Assembly (NCBI RefSeq): GCF_030209435.1
Contig: NZ_JARVRX010000022.1
Span: 1 to 55,603, forward strand
Direction: 5' to 3'
DNA from: Mycolicibacterium sp. lyk4-40-TYG-92
GTDB taxonomy: Bacteria > Actinomycetota > Actinomycetes > Mycobacteriales > Mycobacteriaceae
Length of the DNA: 55,603 nt
In this document: positions 31,922 to 39,751 of the stretch, one piece after another
Position numbering within the stretch: position 1 is the stretch's first letter
Layout of the letters: each line of letters opens with the position of its first letter
Made by a program: the position numbers and the translations under genes
The notes under the pieces: model-generated
Database searches by the model: none
What the model was told of the DNA's origin: nothing
Seen by the model: only the letters and a program-made list of their open reading frames with translations

Positions 31922-33469
31922 ATGAACGACACAGCGAAAATCGCAGGTGCACAGGAAAAGTCGGACCTGCGCATTCCCGGCTTCGCTCAGCTGCAACGGC
32001 TCGGCAAGAGCCTCATGTTGCCGATCGCGGTGCTGCCCGCGGCAGGAATCCTGCTCCGTCTGGGCCAAGATGATCTGCTGGGCAGGATCAAGGCTCCCGT
32101 CATCGGGCCGTTCGTCCACGCGATGAGCGCTGCCGGCGACGCGATATTCACCAATCTCCCCCTGTTGTTCGCCGTCGGTGTGGCCATCGGGTTCGCCAGG
32201 AAGGCGGACGGCTCGACAGCACTGGCCGCCGTCGTCGGCTACCTCGTGGTGCAGTCGGTGTTCAAGACCATGTCGCCGGTCGTGCTCGCCGGCGAGGTCG
32301 ACAAGGCAGGCGCCCAAGCCCAGATCAACTACAGCGTGTTCGCGGGAATCGTCGTCGGCTTGCTCACCGCGTGGCTCTTCGACCGCTACCACACCATCCA
32401 ATTGCCCGCGTACCTCGGATTTTTCGGGGGCAGGCGGTTCGTCCCCATCGTGGTGTCGGTCGCCTGTCTGTTCCTCGCGTTCGCGATGAGTTACTGCTAC
32501 CCGCTCTTCGATGCGGGCCTGACAGGCCTGGGCAAGTTCATCGGCGGCTCGGGTGCCTTCGGCGCCTTCGTGTACGGATTCGCCAACCGCATGCTCATTC
32601 CGCTGGGCCTGCATCACATCCCGAATTCCTACGTGTGGTTCCTCTACGGCGACTACCAGACTCCCGACGGTCACGTCGTCACGGGTGAACTCACGCGCTT
32701 CGCCGCGGGCGACCCGACCGCGGGCATCCTCACGTCGGGGTTCTATCCGGTGCTCATGTTCGGCCTGCCGGCCGCGGCTCTCGCGATGATCCACGTGGCG
32801 AACAAGAAACAGCGGAAGGTCGCCGTCGGCATCCTGTCGGCCGCCGCGCTGACCGCGCTGCTGACCGGGGTGACCGAGCCACTCGAATTCTCGTTCATGT
32901 TCGTGGCGTTCCCGCTGTACGTCATCCACGCCGTGCTGACCGGGCTGTCGTTGGCGATCGCCTATCTCCTCGACATCCACCTCGGCTTCTCCTTCTCCGC
33001 GGGGCTGGCCGATCTCCTGCTGTACGGCACCGCCCCCGCCGCGAAGAACATCCCCCTGCTCATCGGCATGGGCGTCGTCTTCTTCGTCGTTTACTACGTG
33101 CTGTTCCGGTTCGCCATCACGAAGTGGAATCTGCGGACCCCGGGACGGGAACCGGAAACCGAATTCGAGGCGGAGGAGCAGGCGAACCTCGGCGAAGGCG
33201 CGGACTCGGCCACCGCGGTGGCCGCCGGCGGCGCGGCAGTGAGCAGGCCGGAGCAGGTGATCGCGGCGTTCGGCGGCCGGGACAACCTCGTCGCCGTCGA
33301 TGCGTGCATCACGCGGCTGCGCATCGAGGTCGCCGACAAGAGCAAGGTGGATCAGGACCGGCTGAAGAGTCTGGGTGCGGCAGGTGTCATCGAGGTCGGC
33401 AACAGTGTCCAGGCGGTTTTCGGCACCGGCGCCGAAGCCCTGAAGAACGACATCGCCGAGATCCTCTAG
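31922..33469 (+). CDS. PTS glucose/N-acetylglucosamine-type EIICB transporter
   Basis: 515 residues from ATG 31922, preceded by GAAGGG. The EIIC domain (about residues 20-410) opens with LQRLGKSLMLPIAVLPAAGILLRLG and contains about ten membrane segments, with FGLHHIPN-like (PLGLHHIPNSYVW) and GVTEPLEFSFMF substrate-site motifs. An acidic, Glu/Ala-rich linker leads to the EIIB domain with the phospho-accepting Cys462 in VDACITRLRIEV. The protein imports and phosphorylates a hexose, glucose or GlcNAc by family. It is divergent from its EIIA partner and ends in a hairpin shared with the PadR gene. Confidence 0.93.
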   Translation: MNDTAKIAGAQEKSDLRIPGFAQLQRLGKSLMLPIAVLPAAGILLRLGQDDLLGRIKAPVIGPFVHAMSAAGDAIFTNLPLLFAVGVAIGFARKADGSTALAAVVGYLVVQSVFKTMSPVVLAGEVDKAGAQAQINYSVFAGIVVGLLTAWLFDRYHTIQLPAYLGFFGGRRFVPIVVSVACLFLAFAMSYCYPLFDAGLTGLGKFIGGSGAFGAFVYGFANRMLIPLGLHHIPNSYVWFLYGDYQTPDGHVVTGELTRFAAGDPTAGILTSGFYPVLMFGLPAAALAMIHVANKKQRKVAVGILSAAALTALLTGVTEPLEFSFMFVAFPLYVIHAVLTGLSLAIAYLLDIHLGFSFSAGLADLLLYGTAPAAKNIPLLIGMGVVFFVVYYVLFRFAITKWNLRTPGREPETEFEAEEQANLGEGADSATAVAAGGAAVSRPEQVIAAFGGRDNLVAVDACITRLRIEVADKSKVDQDRLKSLGAAGVIEVGNSVQAVFGTGAEALKNDIAEIL

Positions 33470-33493
33470 CGACGGCACCCGTGCCGTCGCTAG
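33466..33493. terminator. Bidirectional hairpin terminator holding both stop codons
   Basis: Perfect 13-bp arms CTAGCGACGGCAC and GTGCCGTCGCTAG separated by CC. The TAG of the EIICB gene (33467-33469) and the TAG of padR (minus, 33492-33490) are mirror parts of the stem. There is no T-run, so this is an I-shaped, tract-less type. Confidence 0.75.
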
Positions 33494-34158
33494 ACGTCGT
33501 GCCGGCCCTGAACCTCGCGCTCGACCTCGCGCCACAGACCCGGCATCGAACGCGGCAGGCCCGCAACGCCTTTCGCCGCGGTCTGCAGCACCGCGTCGGC
33601 GTCGTCGATGTCCTTCATCAGTTCGAGCGCCAGTTCCCGCTCGGCGGCGTAGTACTTGGCCGCCCAGCGCAGCGCGATCACCGAATATGCCCACACCGGC
33701 TGAGCCTTGGCGCCATCGGAGTCCTCGGCGGCCTGCCGCTCCATGGCCTCGCAGTAGGCGACGTGCTGCTCGAGCAGTTCCCGCAGCCGGGTCGGGTTGC
33801 TCAGGTGACCGAATGTAACCCGCAGCAGCACACTGTGTTTGAGCACCGGAGGGTCGACGGGAGCGTTGTTGGTCCAGTCGGTCACGGCGGCCATGCCGGA
33901 TTCGGTGATCTTGTACAGACGGCGCGTGCGCAGACCTTCGTCCTGCTCCACGCGGGACTCGAGATAACCAAGTCCCTCAAGCTTTTTCAGCTCGGTGTAG
34001 ATCTGGCTGTACGACGGGCTCCAGTAGTAGAAACCGACGCTCCAGTCGATCCACTTCTTGATGTCGTAGCCACTGAGTTCCTCTTCGTACGACAACATGC
34101 CCAGCAGCGTCCAACTCGTCGCCGCCAGCGACGGTTTGCTCTGCGGCTTGCTTGCCAT
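33490..34158 (-). CDS. PadR family transcriptional regulator
   Basis: 222 residues. The N-terminal winged helix (residues 13-95) has the PadR pattern LLGMLSYEEELSGYDIKKWID and SYSQIYTELKKLEGLGYLESR; the C-terminal part is a Vir_act_alpha_C-like helical dimerisation domain. PadR proteins usually repress detoxification or aromatic-acid genes. A TAGGCT box (minus, 34170-34165) ends 6 nt before the ATG, so its mRNA is probably leaderless. The 60-bp gap to the next gene carries CAAT-CT-ATTG within a longer near-palindrome, which may be its own operator. A PadR protein has been linked to a C19-steroid cluster in M. smegmatis; a similar role is possible here. Confidence 0.9.
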   Translation of the reverse strand: MASKPQSKPSLAATSWTLLGMLSYEEELSGYDIKKWIDWSVGFYYWSPSYSQIYTELKKLEGLGYLESRVEQDEGLRTRRLYKITESGMAAVTDWTNNAPVDPPVLKHSVLLRVTFGHLSNPTRLRELLEQHVAYCEAMERQAAEDSDGAKAQPVWAYSVIALRWAAKYYAAERELALELMKDIDDADAVLQTAAKGVAGLPRSMPGLWREVEREVQGRHDV

Positions 34159-34190
34159 CTGCTTAGCCTAACAATCTATTGCCTCTAAGG
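34159..34190. promoter_or_regulatory. padR promoter with a possible operator
   Basis: Minus-strand -10 TAGGCT (34170-34165). Overlapping it on the upstream side is CAATCTATTG (34172-34181), a 10-bp inverted repeat with a 2-bp centre, flanked by TTAG and CTAA. Confidence 0.45.
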
Positions 34191-34218
34191 CCCCAGTCAT
34201 GACCGCCTGTCGGGACAG

Positions 34219-34752
34219 TCATCGACGGACCACCGGCGGGGCTACAGCAGCCACATACCGGCGGACCACCAGCTCTTCGGCCTTTTCATCAGCCAACGGC
34301 CAACACAGCAACGACAACACAACCCGCACGATCCAGTCCGCGAGAAGCGGATCCGAGGTCCCGGACAGCTCGGCTGCCGCCTGCGCGAGCCGCGGCGAGT
34401 CGAAGTCGACAAGGGCGCCCGAACGCACCAGACCCGAAGCCAGCGGGTCCGCGCGGACCACCCGCACCGCCGACAGTACGGCGGCCGCGATCCGGTCGGG
34501 CCCGGTGCGCCCGGCCACCACCTGGGCGACCTCCTGCCCGACCCGCATGATCGCCCGCACCAACACGCCGTCGCGCAGCGCCTGTTTACCGCCGACGTGC
34601 CGGTACACCGTGGCGCGCGAACAGCCCACGCTCGCGGCGACGTCATCGATGCTCAACCGGTCCAGGCCCCGGGCGGCGGCGCTCGCCGCCGCGGCGGCAT
34701 AGATGCGTTCGACGCCCGCATCGCGGCGATCGGCACCGATCAGCCAGTCCAT
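34219..34752 (-). CDS. TetR family transcriptional regulator
   Basis: 177 residues from ATG 34752; an upstream extension of 44 residues would cross the promoter. The helix-turn-helix lies at about residues 12-58 (RGLDRLSIDDVAASVGCSRATVYRHVGGKQAL in parts), followed by a helical ligand domain. A TAGTAT box (minus, 34765-34760) is 7 nt before the ATG, giving a leaderless mRNA. It is divergent from the cytochrome P450 gene with 112 nt between starts, and GTCTC/GAGAC repeats in the gap make it the likely P450 regulator. Confidence 0.87.
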   Translation of the reverse strand: MDWLIGADRRDAGVERIYAAAAASAAARGLDRLSIDDVAASVGCSRATVYRHVGGKQALRDGVLVRAIMRVGQEVAQVVAGRTGPDRIAAAVLSAVRVVRADPLASGLVRSGALVDFDSPRLAQAAAELSGTSDPLLADWIVRVVLSLLCWPLADEKAEELVVRRYVAAVAPPVVRR

Positions 34753-34776
34753 GCAGCTGATACTAATCCACTGATT

Positions 34777-34845
34777 TGTCTCACAGCGAGACGCTTTTTC
34801 TGATTCCGTCTGCGTCGCCCCAGCTTGCGAACGGTGCGTGAGACA
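34777..34845. promoter_or_regulatory. Candidate TetR operator region: repeats of TGTCTCAC / GCGAGACG / GTGAGACA
   Basis: GTCTC-ACAGC-GAGAC forms an inverted repeat at 34778-34792. A further copy of the half-site, GTGAGACA, occurs at 34838-34845 and is the exact reverse complement of TGTCTCAC at 34777-34784. The three half-sites lie between the TetR -10 box and the P450 start. Confidence 0.55.
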
Positions 34846-34864
34846 GCCGAATTCCGGCCTTGAC

Positions 34865-36109
34865 ATGCCGGTGCAGGAGACCAAAGCTCAAGGCGTGCAA
34901 ATGGTTTCAGATCTACTCAGCCCGTCGACGCTGGACGATCCATATGACTGTTATGCGCAGCTTCGCCTGGCCGGTCCGGTGCACCGCGTGCCGGGCACCG
35001 ACTTCTATCTGGCCACCACGTGGGATGCCGTGCAGGAAGCCGTCAGCCGCCCGGAGGATTTCTCCTCCAACCTGACGGCAACCCTGGTGAATGCCGGAGC
35101 GCAGACCGGCACGGTTCGGCCGGGGACCTTCGACATGGGCGCCGTCGACACCGCGGGGCATGTCCTCGCCACCGGCGACGACCCGCGGCATGCGCACGAA
35201 CGCAAACTGGTGCTGCCGGCCCTGGTGGCCAAGCGAGTTCGGGCGCTCGAACCGGCGATCACCGACATCGCCCGGCAGTTGTGGCAGGACGCGGCGGTGG
35301 ACGGCGGCATCGAGTGGATGGCCGCCATCGGCGACCGCCTGCCGATGACGCTGGTGGCCAGGCTCATCGGGTTACCCGACGACGACGTGCCGCAGCTGGT
35401 GCAGTGGGGTTACGGCAGCACCGAACTGCTCAGTGGCGTCTTCGACCTCGATCACATCGCCACCGCGGTCGAGACATCGGCCCAACTCGCCGGCTACCTG
35501 TACGCCAAATTCTCTGACGCGCAGGCGAATCCGGGCGACGACCTGCTCGGCGACCTCGTGCGCGCGGTGGCCGAGAACGCCGTCGCGCCCGAGGTGGCGG
35601 TGCTGATGCTGGTTCAGCTTGTCGGCGCCGGCGGCGAATCCACCGCCGGGCTGATCGGCAACGCCGCGCGGCTCCTCGCCACCCATCCGGACGTCCAGGA
35701 ACAGGTGCGCAGCGACCCGCAGCTGGTGCCCGCGCTGCTGGAGGAGACATTGCGACTGGAGTCTCCGTTCCGCAACCATCACCGGCACATCCGGCAGGAC
35801 ACCACGCTGGCGGGCGTTTCACTGCCCAAAGACGGGCATCTGCTGCTGCTCTGGGGGTCTGCCAACCGCGATCCGGCGGCCTTCGACGAACCCGACCTGC
35901 TGCAGCTGGGCCGGCCGAACCTGCGCAATCACCTGGCATTCGGGAAGGGCCCGCATTTCTGTGTCGGCGCGGCCCTGGCCCGCACCGAGGCGCGCATCGG
36001 GATCACCATGCTGCTCGAGGCCACGAACTGGTTCGAGCTCGCCGACGCCGAATGGGTGCCCAGCCTCATGGTGCGCCGGCACCGGCGCCTGGAGTTGCGC
36101 TACCGCTGA
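34865..36109 (+). CDS. Cytochrome P450
   Basis: 414 residues from ATG 34865; ATG 34901, with AAGG upstream, is an alternative that removes 12 residues. The GTG at 34838 is rejected because it falls in an operator half-site. P450 landmarks: I-helix GAGGEST, ExxR in EETLRLES, and heme ligand Cys366 in FGKGPHFCVGAALARTEAR. The usual F-G-x-G-x-H/R-x-C loop has lysine in the middle (FGKGPHFC). Soluble bacterial class I enzyme that needs ferredoxin and reductase partners, none of which is adjacent. In this island a steroid or terpenoid substrate is possible. It is the last accessory gene before conserved synteny resumes. Confidence 0.93.
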   Translation: MPVQETKAQGVQMVSDLLSPSTLDDPYDCYAQLRLAGPVHRVPGTDFYLATTWDAVQEAVSRPEDFSSNLTATLVNAGAQTGTVRPGTFDMGAVDTAGHVLATGDDPRHAHERKLVLPALVAKRVRALEPAITDIARQLWQDAAVDGGIEWMAAIGDRLPMTLVARLIGLPDDDVPQLVQWGYGSTELLSGVFDLDHIATAVETSAQLAGYLYAKFSDAQANPGDDLLGDLVRAVAENAVAPEVAVLMLVQLVGAGGESTAGLIGNAARLLATHPDVQEQVRSDPQLVPALLEETLRLESPFRNHHRHIRQDTTLAGVSLPKDGHLLLLWGSANRDPAAFDEPDLLQLGRPNLRNHLAFGKGPHFCVGAALARTEARIGITMLLEATNWFELADAEWVPSLMVRRHRRLELRYR

Positions 36110-36131
36110 CCGTCCCGCAGGGCGCCGCGGG

Positions 36132-36437
36132 CTATTCGGGCAGGCGCAGTTCGGGCTTCTCGACCTCTTCGATGTTGACATCTTTGAAGGTGATGACCCG
36201 GACCTGCTTGACGAACCGCGCCGGCCGGTACATGTCCCAGACCCAGGCATCGGCCAGACGCAGCTCGAAGTAGACCTCACCCTCGGCGTTGCGCGGGATC
36301 AGCTCGACACTGTTGGCCAGGTAGAAGCGCCGCTCGGTCTCCACGACGTAACTGAACTGCCCGACGATGTCCTTGTACTCGCGGTACAGCGAGAGCTCCA
36401 TCTCGGTTTCATACTTCTCGAGATCCTCGGCACTCAT
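36132..36437 (-). CDS. DUF2469 domain-containing protein
   Basis: 101 residues from ATG 36437; a GTG two codons upstream (36443) is also possible. The sequence (MSAEDLEKYETEMELSLYRE and so on) is the conserved actinobacterial DUF2469 protein found next to rnhB, as Rv2901c in M. tuberculosis. It is acidic, without membrane segments, and rich in aromatic residues; its role is unknown. It marks the right-hand edge of the accessory block and follows rnhB by 83 nt in the same direction. Confidence 0.9.
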   Translation of the reverse strand: MSAEDLEKYETEMELSLYREYKDIVGQFSYVVETERRFYLANSVELIPRNAEGEVYFELRLADAWVWDMYRPARFVKQVRVITFKDVNIEEVEKPELRLPE

Positions 36438-36520
36438 CGGCACAGACTCATCAGTTCAGCGGTCCTTCGGTTCTTGCGGGCCATGTCTTGTTCGGATTGG
36501 CTACTGGTTCCCATTTTTCC

Positions 36521-37204
36521 TCACCCGGATCGGCAGCGCTGCCCTATCGCCGGGTTGGCAGCCAGCTTGCGCACATTGGCGAACGAGAACCGGTGTTCGG
36601 GGCACGGCCCCAGTTCGGCCAGTGCCGCGGTGTGCGCGGGAGTGCTGTACCCCTTGTGTACCGCAAAGCCGTAGCCCGGATGCACGGTGTCCATCTCGAC
36701 CATCAGCCGGTCGCGGCTGACCTTGGCCAGCACGCTCGCCGCGGCGATGCACGCGGCCGCGGCGTCCCCGCTGACCACCGGCAGCGATGGCACCGACAGG
36801 CCCGGCACCCGGAACCCGTCGGAGAGCACGTAGCCCGGCCGCAGCGGCAGACCTGCGACCGCACGCCGCATGCCTTCGATGTTGGCGATGTGCACCCCGC
36901 GCCGGTCGACCTCGACCGACGGAATGAACACCACGTGGTACGCGAGCGCATAACGCCGGATCAACGGGAACAGCCGTTCCCGTTCGGCCTCGTTCAACTT
37001 CTTCGAGTCATCTAGTGCCGTCAGGCTTTCCAGTCGATTCGGGCCCAACACGCAGGCCGCGACGACGAGCGGGCCGGCGCAGGCGCCACGGCCCACCTCG
37101 TCCACCCCGGCAACCGGCCCCAGGCCGCCGCGATACAGCGCGGACTCCAGGGTGCGCAGGCCCGCGGACTTGCGGATCACTGTGCGGGGCGGCCAAACCG
37201 GCAA
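36521..37204 (-). CDS. rnhB: Ribonuclease HII
   Basis: 227 residues. RNase HII removes RNA from RNA-DNA hybrids and single ribonucleotides from DNA. Catalytic residues are visible: Asp35 and Glu36 in GVDEVGRG, the DSKKL motif, an Asp in LSDGFRVPG and an Asp in KVSRDRLM. The C-terminal GYGFAVHKGYSTPAHTAAL helix is typical. It lies 15 nt downstream of lepB in the rplS-lepB-rnhB operon, the usual order in mycobacteria. The N-terminal extension of about 30 residues before the first motif is normal for actinobacteria. Confidence 0.96.
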   Translation of the reverse strand: MPVWPPRTVIRKSAGLRTLESALYRGGLGPVAGVDEVGRGACAGPLVVAACVLGPNRLESLTALDDSKKLNEAERERLFPLIRRYALAYHVVFIPSVEVDRRGVHIANIEGMRRAVAGLPLRPGYVLSDGFRVPGLSVPSLPVVSGDAAAACIAAASVLAKVSRDRLMVEMDTVHPGYGFAVHKGYSTPAHTAALAELGPCPEHRFSFANVRKLAANPAIGQRCRSG

Positions 37205-37219
37205 CGGAAATCCTAAAAC

Positions 37220-38095
37220 CTATTGTCCGGTCTGTGGATTGACGGTGACGACACCGCCCCAGCGCGACGGCGGCCAGGCGATGAACCGGGCCTTTCCGAT
37301 CACGTTGGCAACGGGCACGGTGCCCGCGGTCGGATCGCCGGTGCACATCAGCGCGTTGATGGCGTCCGTCGGCGTGTTCGTGCAATGCGCGCGCGAGTCG
37401 GCCGAGTGGGTGCGGTTGTCCCCCATCACCCAGAGGCGGCCGTCCGGCACCTTCACCGGGCCGAACTCGTTGCCCAGGCACGGGTCCGTCGCCGGGTCGA
37501 CCATCATGGTCGCCGGGTCCAGGTACGGCTCCTTGAGCTTCTTGCCGTCGACCGTCAACCCCGTCGAGTTGCGGCACTGCACCGTCTGGCCACCCACCGC
37601 GATGACGCGCTTGACCAGATCGTTCTCATCGGGCGGCACGAAGCCGACGACCGAGAGTGCATTCTGGATCCAGCGCATGGTCGGGTTGTCCGAACGGATC
37701 GACTTGTAGCTGATGTTCCAGTTCGGCGGGCCCTTGAAGACCACCACATCACCCGGCTCCGGCGAGCTGAACCGGTAGGTCAGCTTGTCCACCATGATCC
37801 GGTCGCCGACACAGCCGCTGCAGCCGTGCAGCGTGGGCTCCATGGACTCCGACGGAATCAGGTACGGCCGCGCGACGAACGTCAGCACGAGGTAGTACAG
37901 CAGCACCGCTGTGACAACGAGGACGACACCTTCGCGCAGCGCGGCGAGCTTCGACTTGGGCTTCTCGTCGGTCGCTTCGGCCTCGTCGGTCGCTTCGGCC
38001 TCGTCGGCCTCGTCGGCCTTGCCGCTCGCTGTCGTGTCGGCGTCGTCCGTCGTCGGACTGTCCGGAGTGGTGCTGTCTTCGCTTGGGCCGGTCAC
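37220..38095 (-). CDS. lepB: Signal peptidase I
   Basis: 291 residues. A cytoplasmic acidic N-terminus (residues 1-48) is followed by a membrane segment near 52-75 and the extracytoplasmic catalytic domain. Catalytic Ser84 lies in PSESMEPTLHGC and Lys162 in VKRVIAVGG; GDNRTHSADSR follows. The enzyme removes signal peptides from Sec and Tat exported proteins. The acidic tail is encoded by an 18-bp tandem repeat (37973-37990 and 37991-38008), giving repeated EATDEA units. Its neighbour rplS is 43 nt upstream, rnhB 15 nt downstream. Confidence 0.96.
   Translation of the reverse strand: MTGPSEDSTTPDSPTTDDADTTASGKADEADEAEATDEAEATDEKPKSKLAALREGVVLVVTAVLLYYLVLTFVARPYLIPSESMEPTLHGCSGCVGDRIMVDKLTYRFSSPEPGDVVVFKGPPNWNISYKSIRSDNPTMRWIQNALSVVGFVPPDENDLVKRVIAVGGQTVQCRNSTGLTVDGKKLKEPYLDPATMMVDPATDPCLGNEFGPVKVPDGRLWVMGDNRTHSADSRAHCTNTPTDAINALMCTGDPTAGTVPVANVIGKARFIAWPPSRWGGVVTVNPQTGQ
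37973..38017 (-). repeat. 18-bp in-frame tandem repeat in lepB
   Basis: Two exact copies of GTCGCTTCGGCCTCGTCG (37973-37990, 37991-38008) and a half copy GCCTCGTCG at 38009-38017. The unit is a multiple of three, so gain or loss by slippage would keep the frame and only alter the length of the acidic tail. Confidence 0.75.
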
Positions 38096-38138
38096 GGCAC
38101 CAGGCTAATCAGCTCGGCGGAAAGGTCGCCGAACAAGC

Positions 38139-38480
38139 TCAGCGCTTTTCCTTGATCTTGGCCTTCTTGCCACGGAGCTCGCGCAGGTAGTACAGCTTGG
38201 CGCGACGGACGTCACCGCGGGTGACGACGTCGATGTGGTCGATGTTCGGCGAGTGCACCGGGAAGGTCCGCTCGACGCCGACGCCGTAGCTCTCCTTGCG
38301 GACGGTGAAGGTCTCACCGATGCCGCCGCCCTGGCGACGGATCACGACGCCCTTGAACACCTGGATGCGGTGCTTGTTGCCCTCGATGACCTTGACGTGC
38401 ACATTGAGGGTGTCGCCGGGGTTGAAGGCCGGGATGTCGTCGCGCAGCGACGCCTGGTCGACGAAGTCCAGCGTTTTCAT
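38139..38480 (-). CDS. rplS: 50S ribosomal protein L19
   Basis: 113 residues from ATG 38480. L19 lies at the interface of the two ribosomal subunits. Characteristic blocks: FNPGDTLNVHVKVIEGNKHRIQVFKG, VIRRQGGGIGETFTVRK, VERTFPVHSPNIDHIDVV and RRAKLYYLRELRGKKAKIKEKR, the basic C-terminus. A ribosome-binding site AGGAAG precedes the start. The open frame upstream of this ATG has no homology and is dropped. First gene of the rplS-lepB-rnhB operon, divergent from the LppW-like lipoprotein. Confidence 0.97.
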   Translation of the reverse strand: MKTLDFVDQASLRDDIPAFNPGDTLNVHVKVIEGNKHRIQVFKGVVIRRQGGGIGETFTVRKESYGVGVERTFPVHSPNIDHIDVVTRGDVRRAKLYYLRELRGKKAKIKEKR

Positions 38481-38799
38481 CGGTGACACTTCCTTGCTAA
38501 CTCGCGGGCTACAGCCGCCGGACACCATGCGGCGCGACGGAAAGCCATTCTCTTTACGGACGTACTTGGTCGGATGCCATAGCGGGCGGGGACACATCCG
38601 AAAACAGACGCCGACCCCGCGCCCAGCGCAGACAACTGCTCAATTGTGCCAGACAGCCGCCGGGTCACGAAATCGTGACCCCAGCCGGCCCGCTGCAGCA
38701 GACATCACACGCGGCGCCGCCACAGACGTCACACCCAACACACGATTACCCGTTACGCTGATCAATCATATTTTTATCCGTCGTGATCCGAGGAGACTC
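38481..38799. promoter_or_regulatory. rplS / LppW-like divergent intergenic region with a 20-bp palindrome
   Basis: 319 bp without a gene. The main feature is a perfect inverted repeat of 9-bp arms about AA (GGGTCACGAAATCGTGACCC, 38662-38681). It is 182 nt from rplS and 119 nt from the lipoprotein start. Rightward, TACGCT near 38754-38759 is a possible -10 and AGGAG (38791-38795) is the ribosome-binding site. The 160 nt before rplS may be a 5' leader; I could not recognise a known ribosomal-protein leader structure. Confidence 0.55.
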
Positions 38800-39720
38800 A
38801 TGCGCCCGCAGCAATTGAAGCTGCTGACCATCACCGCTGCCGCGGCAACGGTGATGCTCACAGCTGGTTGCGAGGCCAAGGTCTACGGGGCCGCGCCGCC
38901 GAACAAGATCGCGCTGACCGTCGTACCGGTCGTCACCGCACTGGAGATGCCGGAGGCTCCGGCCGCCGAGCCCGCCGCGGCCCTGACGGGCCTCGATGCT
39001 CGCGAACGTAGTGCCACCAACGATGCCGCCGCCGCCGGCGCGTCGATCAGCGCCGCGGTTCTCGATCGCAACACGGGCCAACTGATCGCGACCGGCGACA
39101 AGTCCGCCATGCCCATCGCGTCGGTGGCCAAGTTGTTCATTGCCGACGATCTGCTGTTGCAGGAGGCGAAGGGCCAAATCGAGCTCACCGCGGCCGACCG
39201 TCAGTCGCTGGACACCATGCTCCGCTCGTCGGACGACTCCGCGGCCGAGGTGTTCTGGAATCGCAGTGGCGGCAACAGCGTCATCACGCGCGTCGCGGCC
39301 CGCTACGGGCTGAGCTCCACGTCGGTGCCGTACGACGGCAAGTGGTGGAACACCATGAGCACCACGACCGACCTGGTGCACTACTACGACCAGTTGTTGA
39401 ACGGCTCCGGCGGGCTGCCGCCGGAGCGGGCCAGCATCATCCTGGCGAATCTGGCCGCGTCCACGCCTGCCGGCGCCGACGGCTACCCGCAGCGCTTCGG
39501 CATCCCGGACGGCCTCTACGGCGAACCGGTTGCGGTGAAGCAAGGCTGGATGCCGGAGTGGGGCGGCAACAACTGGATGCACATGTCGACGGGCGTGATC
39601 GGCGCCGACCGGCGCTACGTGATGGCGATCGGCTCGCTGCAGCCCACCGATGACGCCACGGCACGCGCCACGATCACCAATGCCGTCAAGACGATGTTCC
39701 CGGGCGGGCGGATCAGCTAG
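38800..39720 (+). CDS. Lipoprotein with class A beta-lactamase-like fold (LppW-like)
   Basis: 306 residues. Lipobox LTAGC puts the acylated Cys at residue 24, so the protein is anchored in the membrane facing out. The rest resembles a serine beta-lactamase/transpeptidase fold: SVAK (SxxK) with Ser108 and Lys111, SSDDSAAE in place of SDN, and VKQGW in place of KTG. The changes from SDN and KTG make strong beta-lactamase activity doubtful. M. tuberculosis LppW (Rv2905) has the same position, between rplS and trmD. Role in the cell envelope is likely but unproven. Confidence 0.87.
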   Translation: MRPQQLKLLTITAAAATVMLTAGCEAKVYGAAPPNKIALTVVPVVTALEMPEAPAAEPAAALTGLDARERSATNDAAAAGASISAAVLDRNTGQLIATGDKSAMPIASVAKLFIADDLLLQEAKGQIELTAADRQSLDTMLRSSDDSAAEVFWNRSGGNSVITRVAARYGLSSTSVPYDGKWWNTMSTTTDLVHYYDQLLNGSGGLPPERASIILANLAASTPAGADGYPQRFGIPDGLYGEPVAVKQGWMPEWGGNNWMHMSTGVIGADRRYVMAIGSLQPTDDATARATITNAVKTMFPGGRIS

Positions 39721-39751
39721 CCGGGGCGAGCGAAGCGACGCCGGAATCGGT

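Noticed and set aside
31841..33694. A 617-codon open frame opposite the EIICB gene
   Set aside because: Arg/Glu/His-rich shadow; the EIICB gene has complete domains and catalytic Cys.
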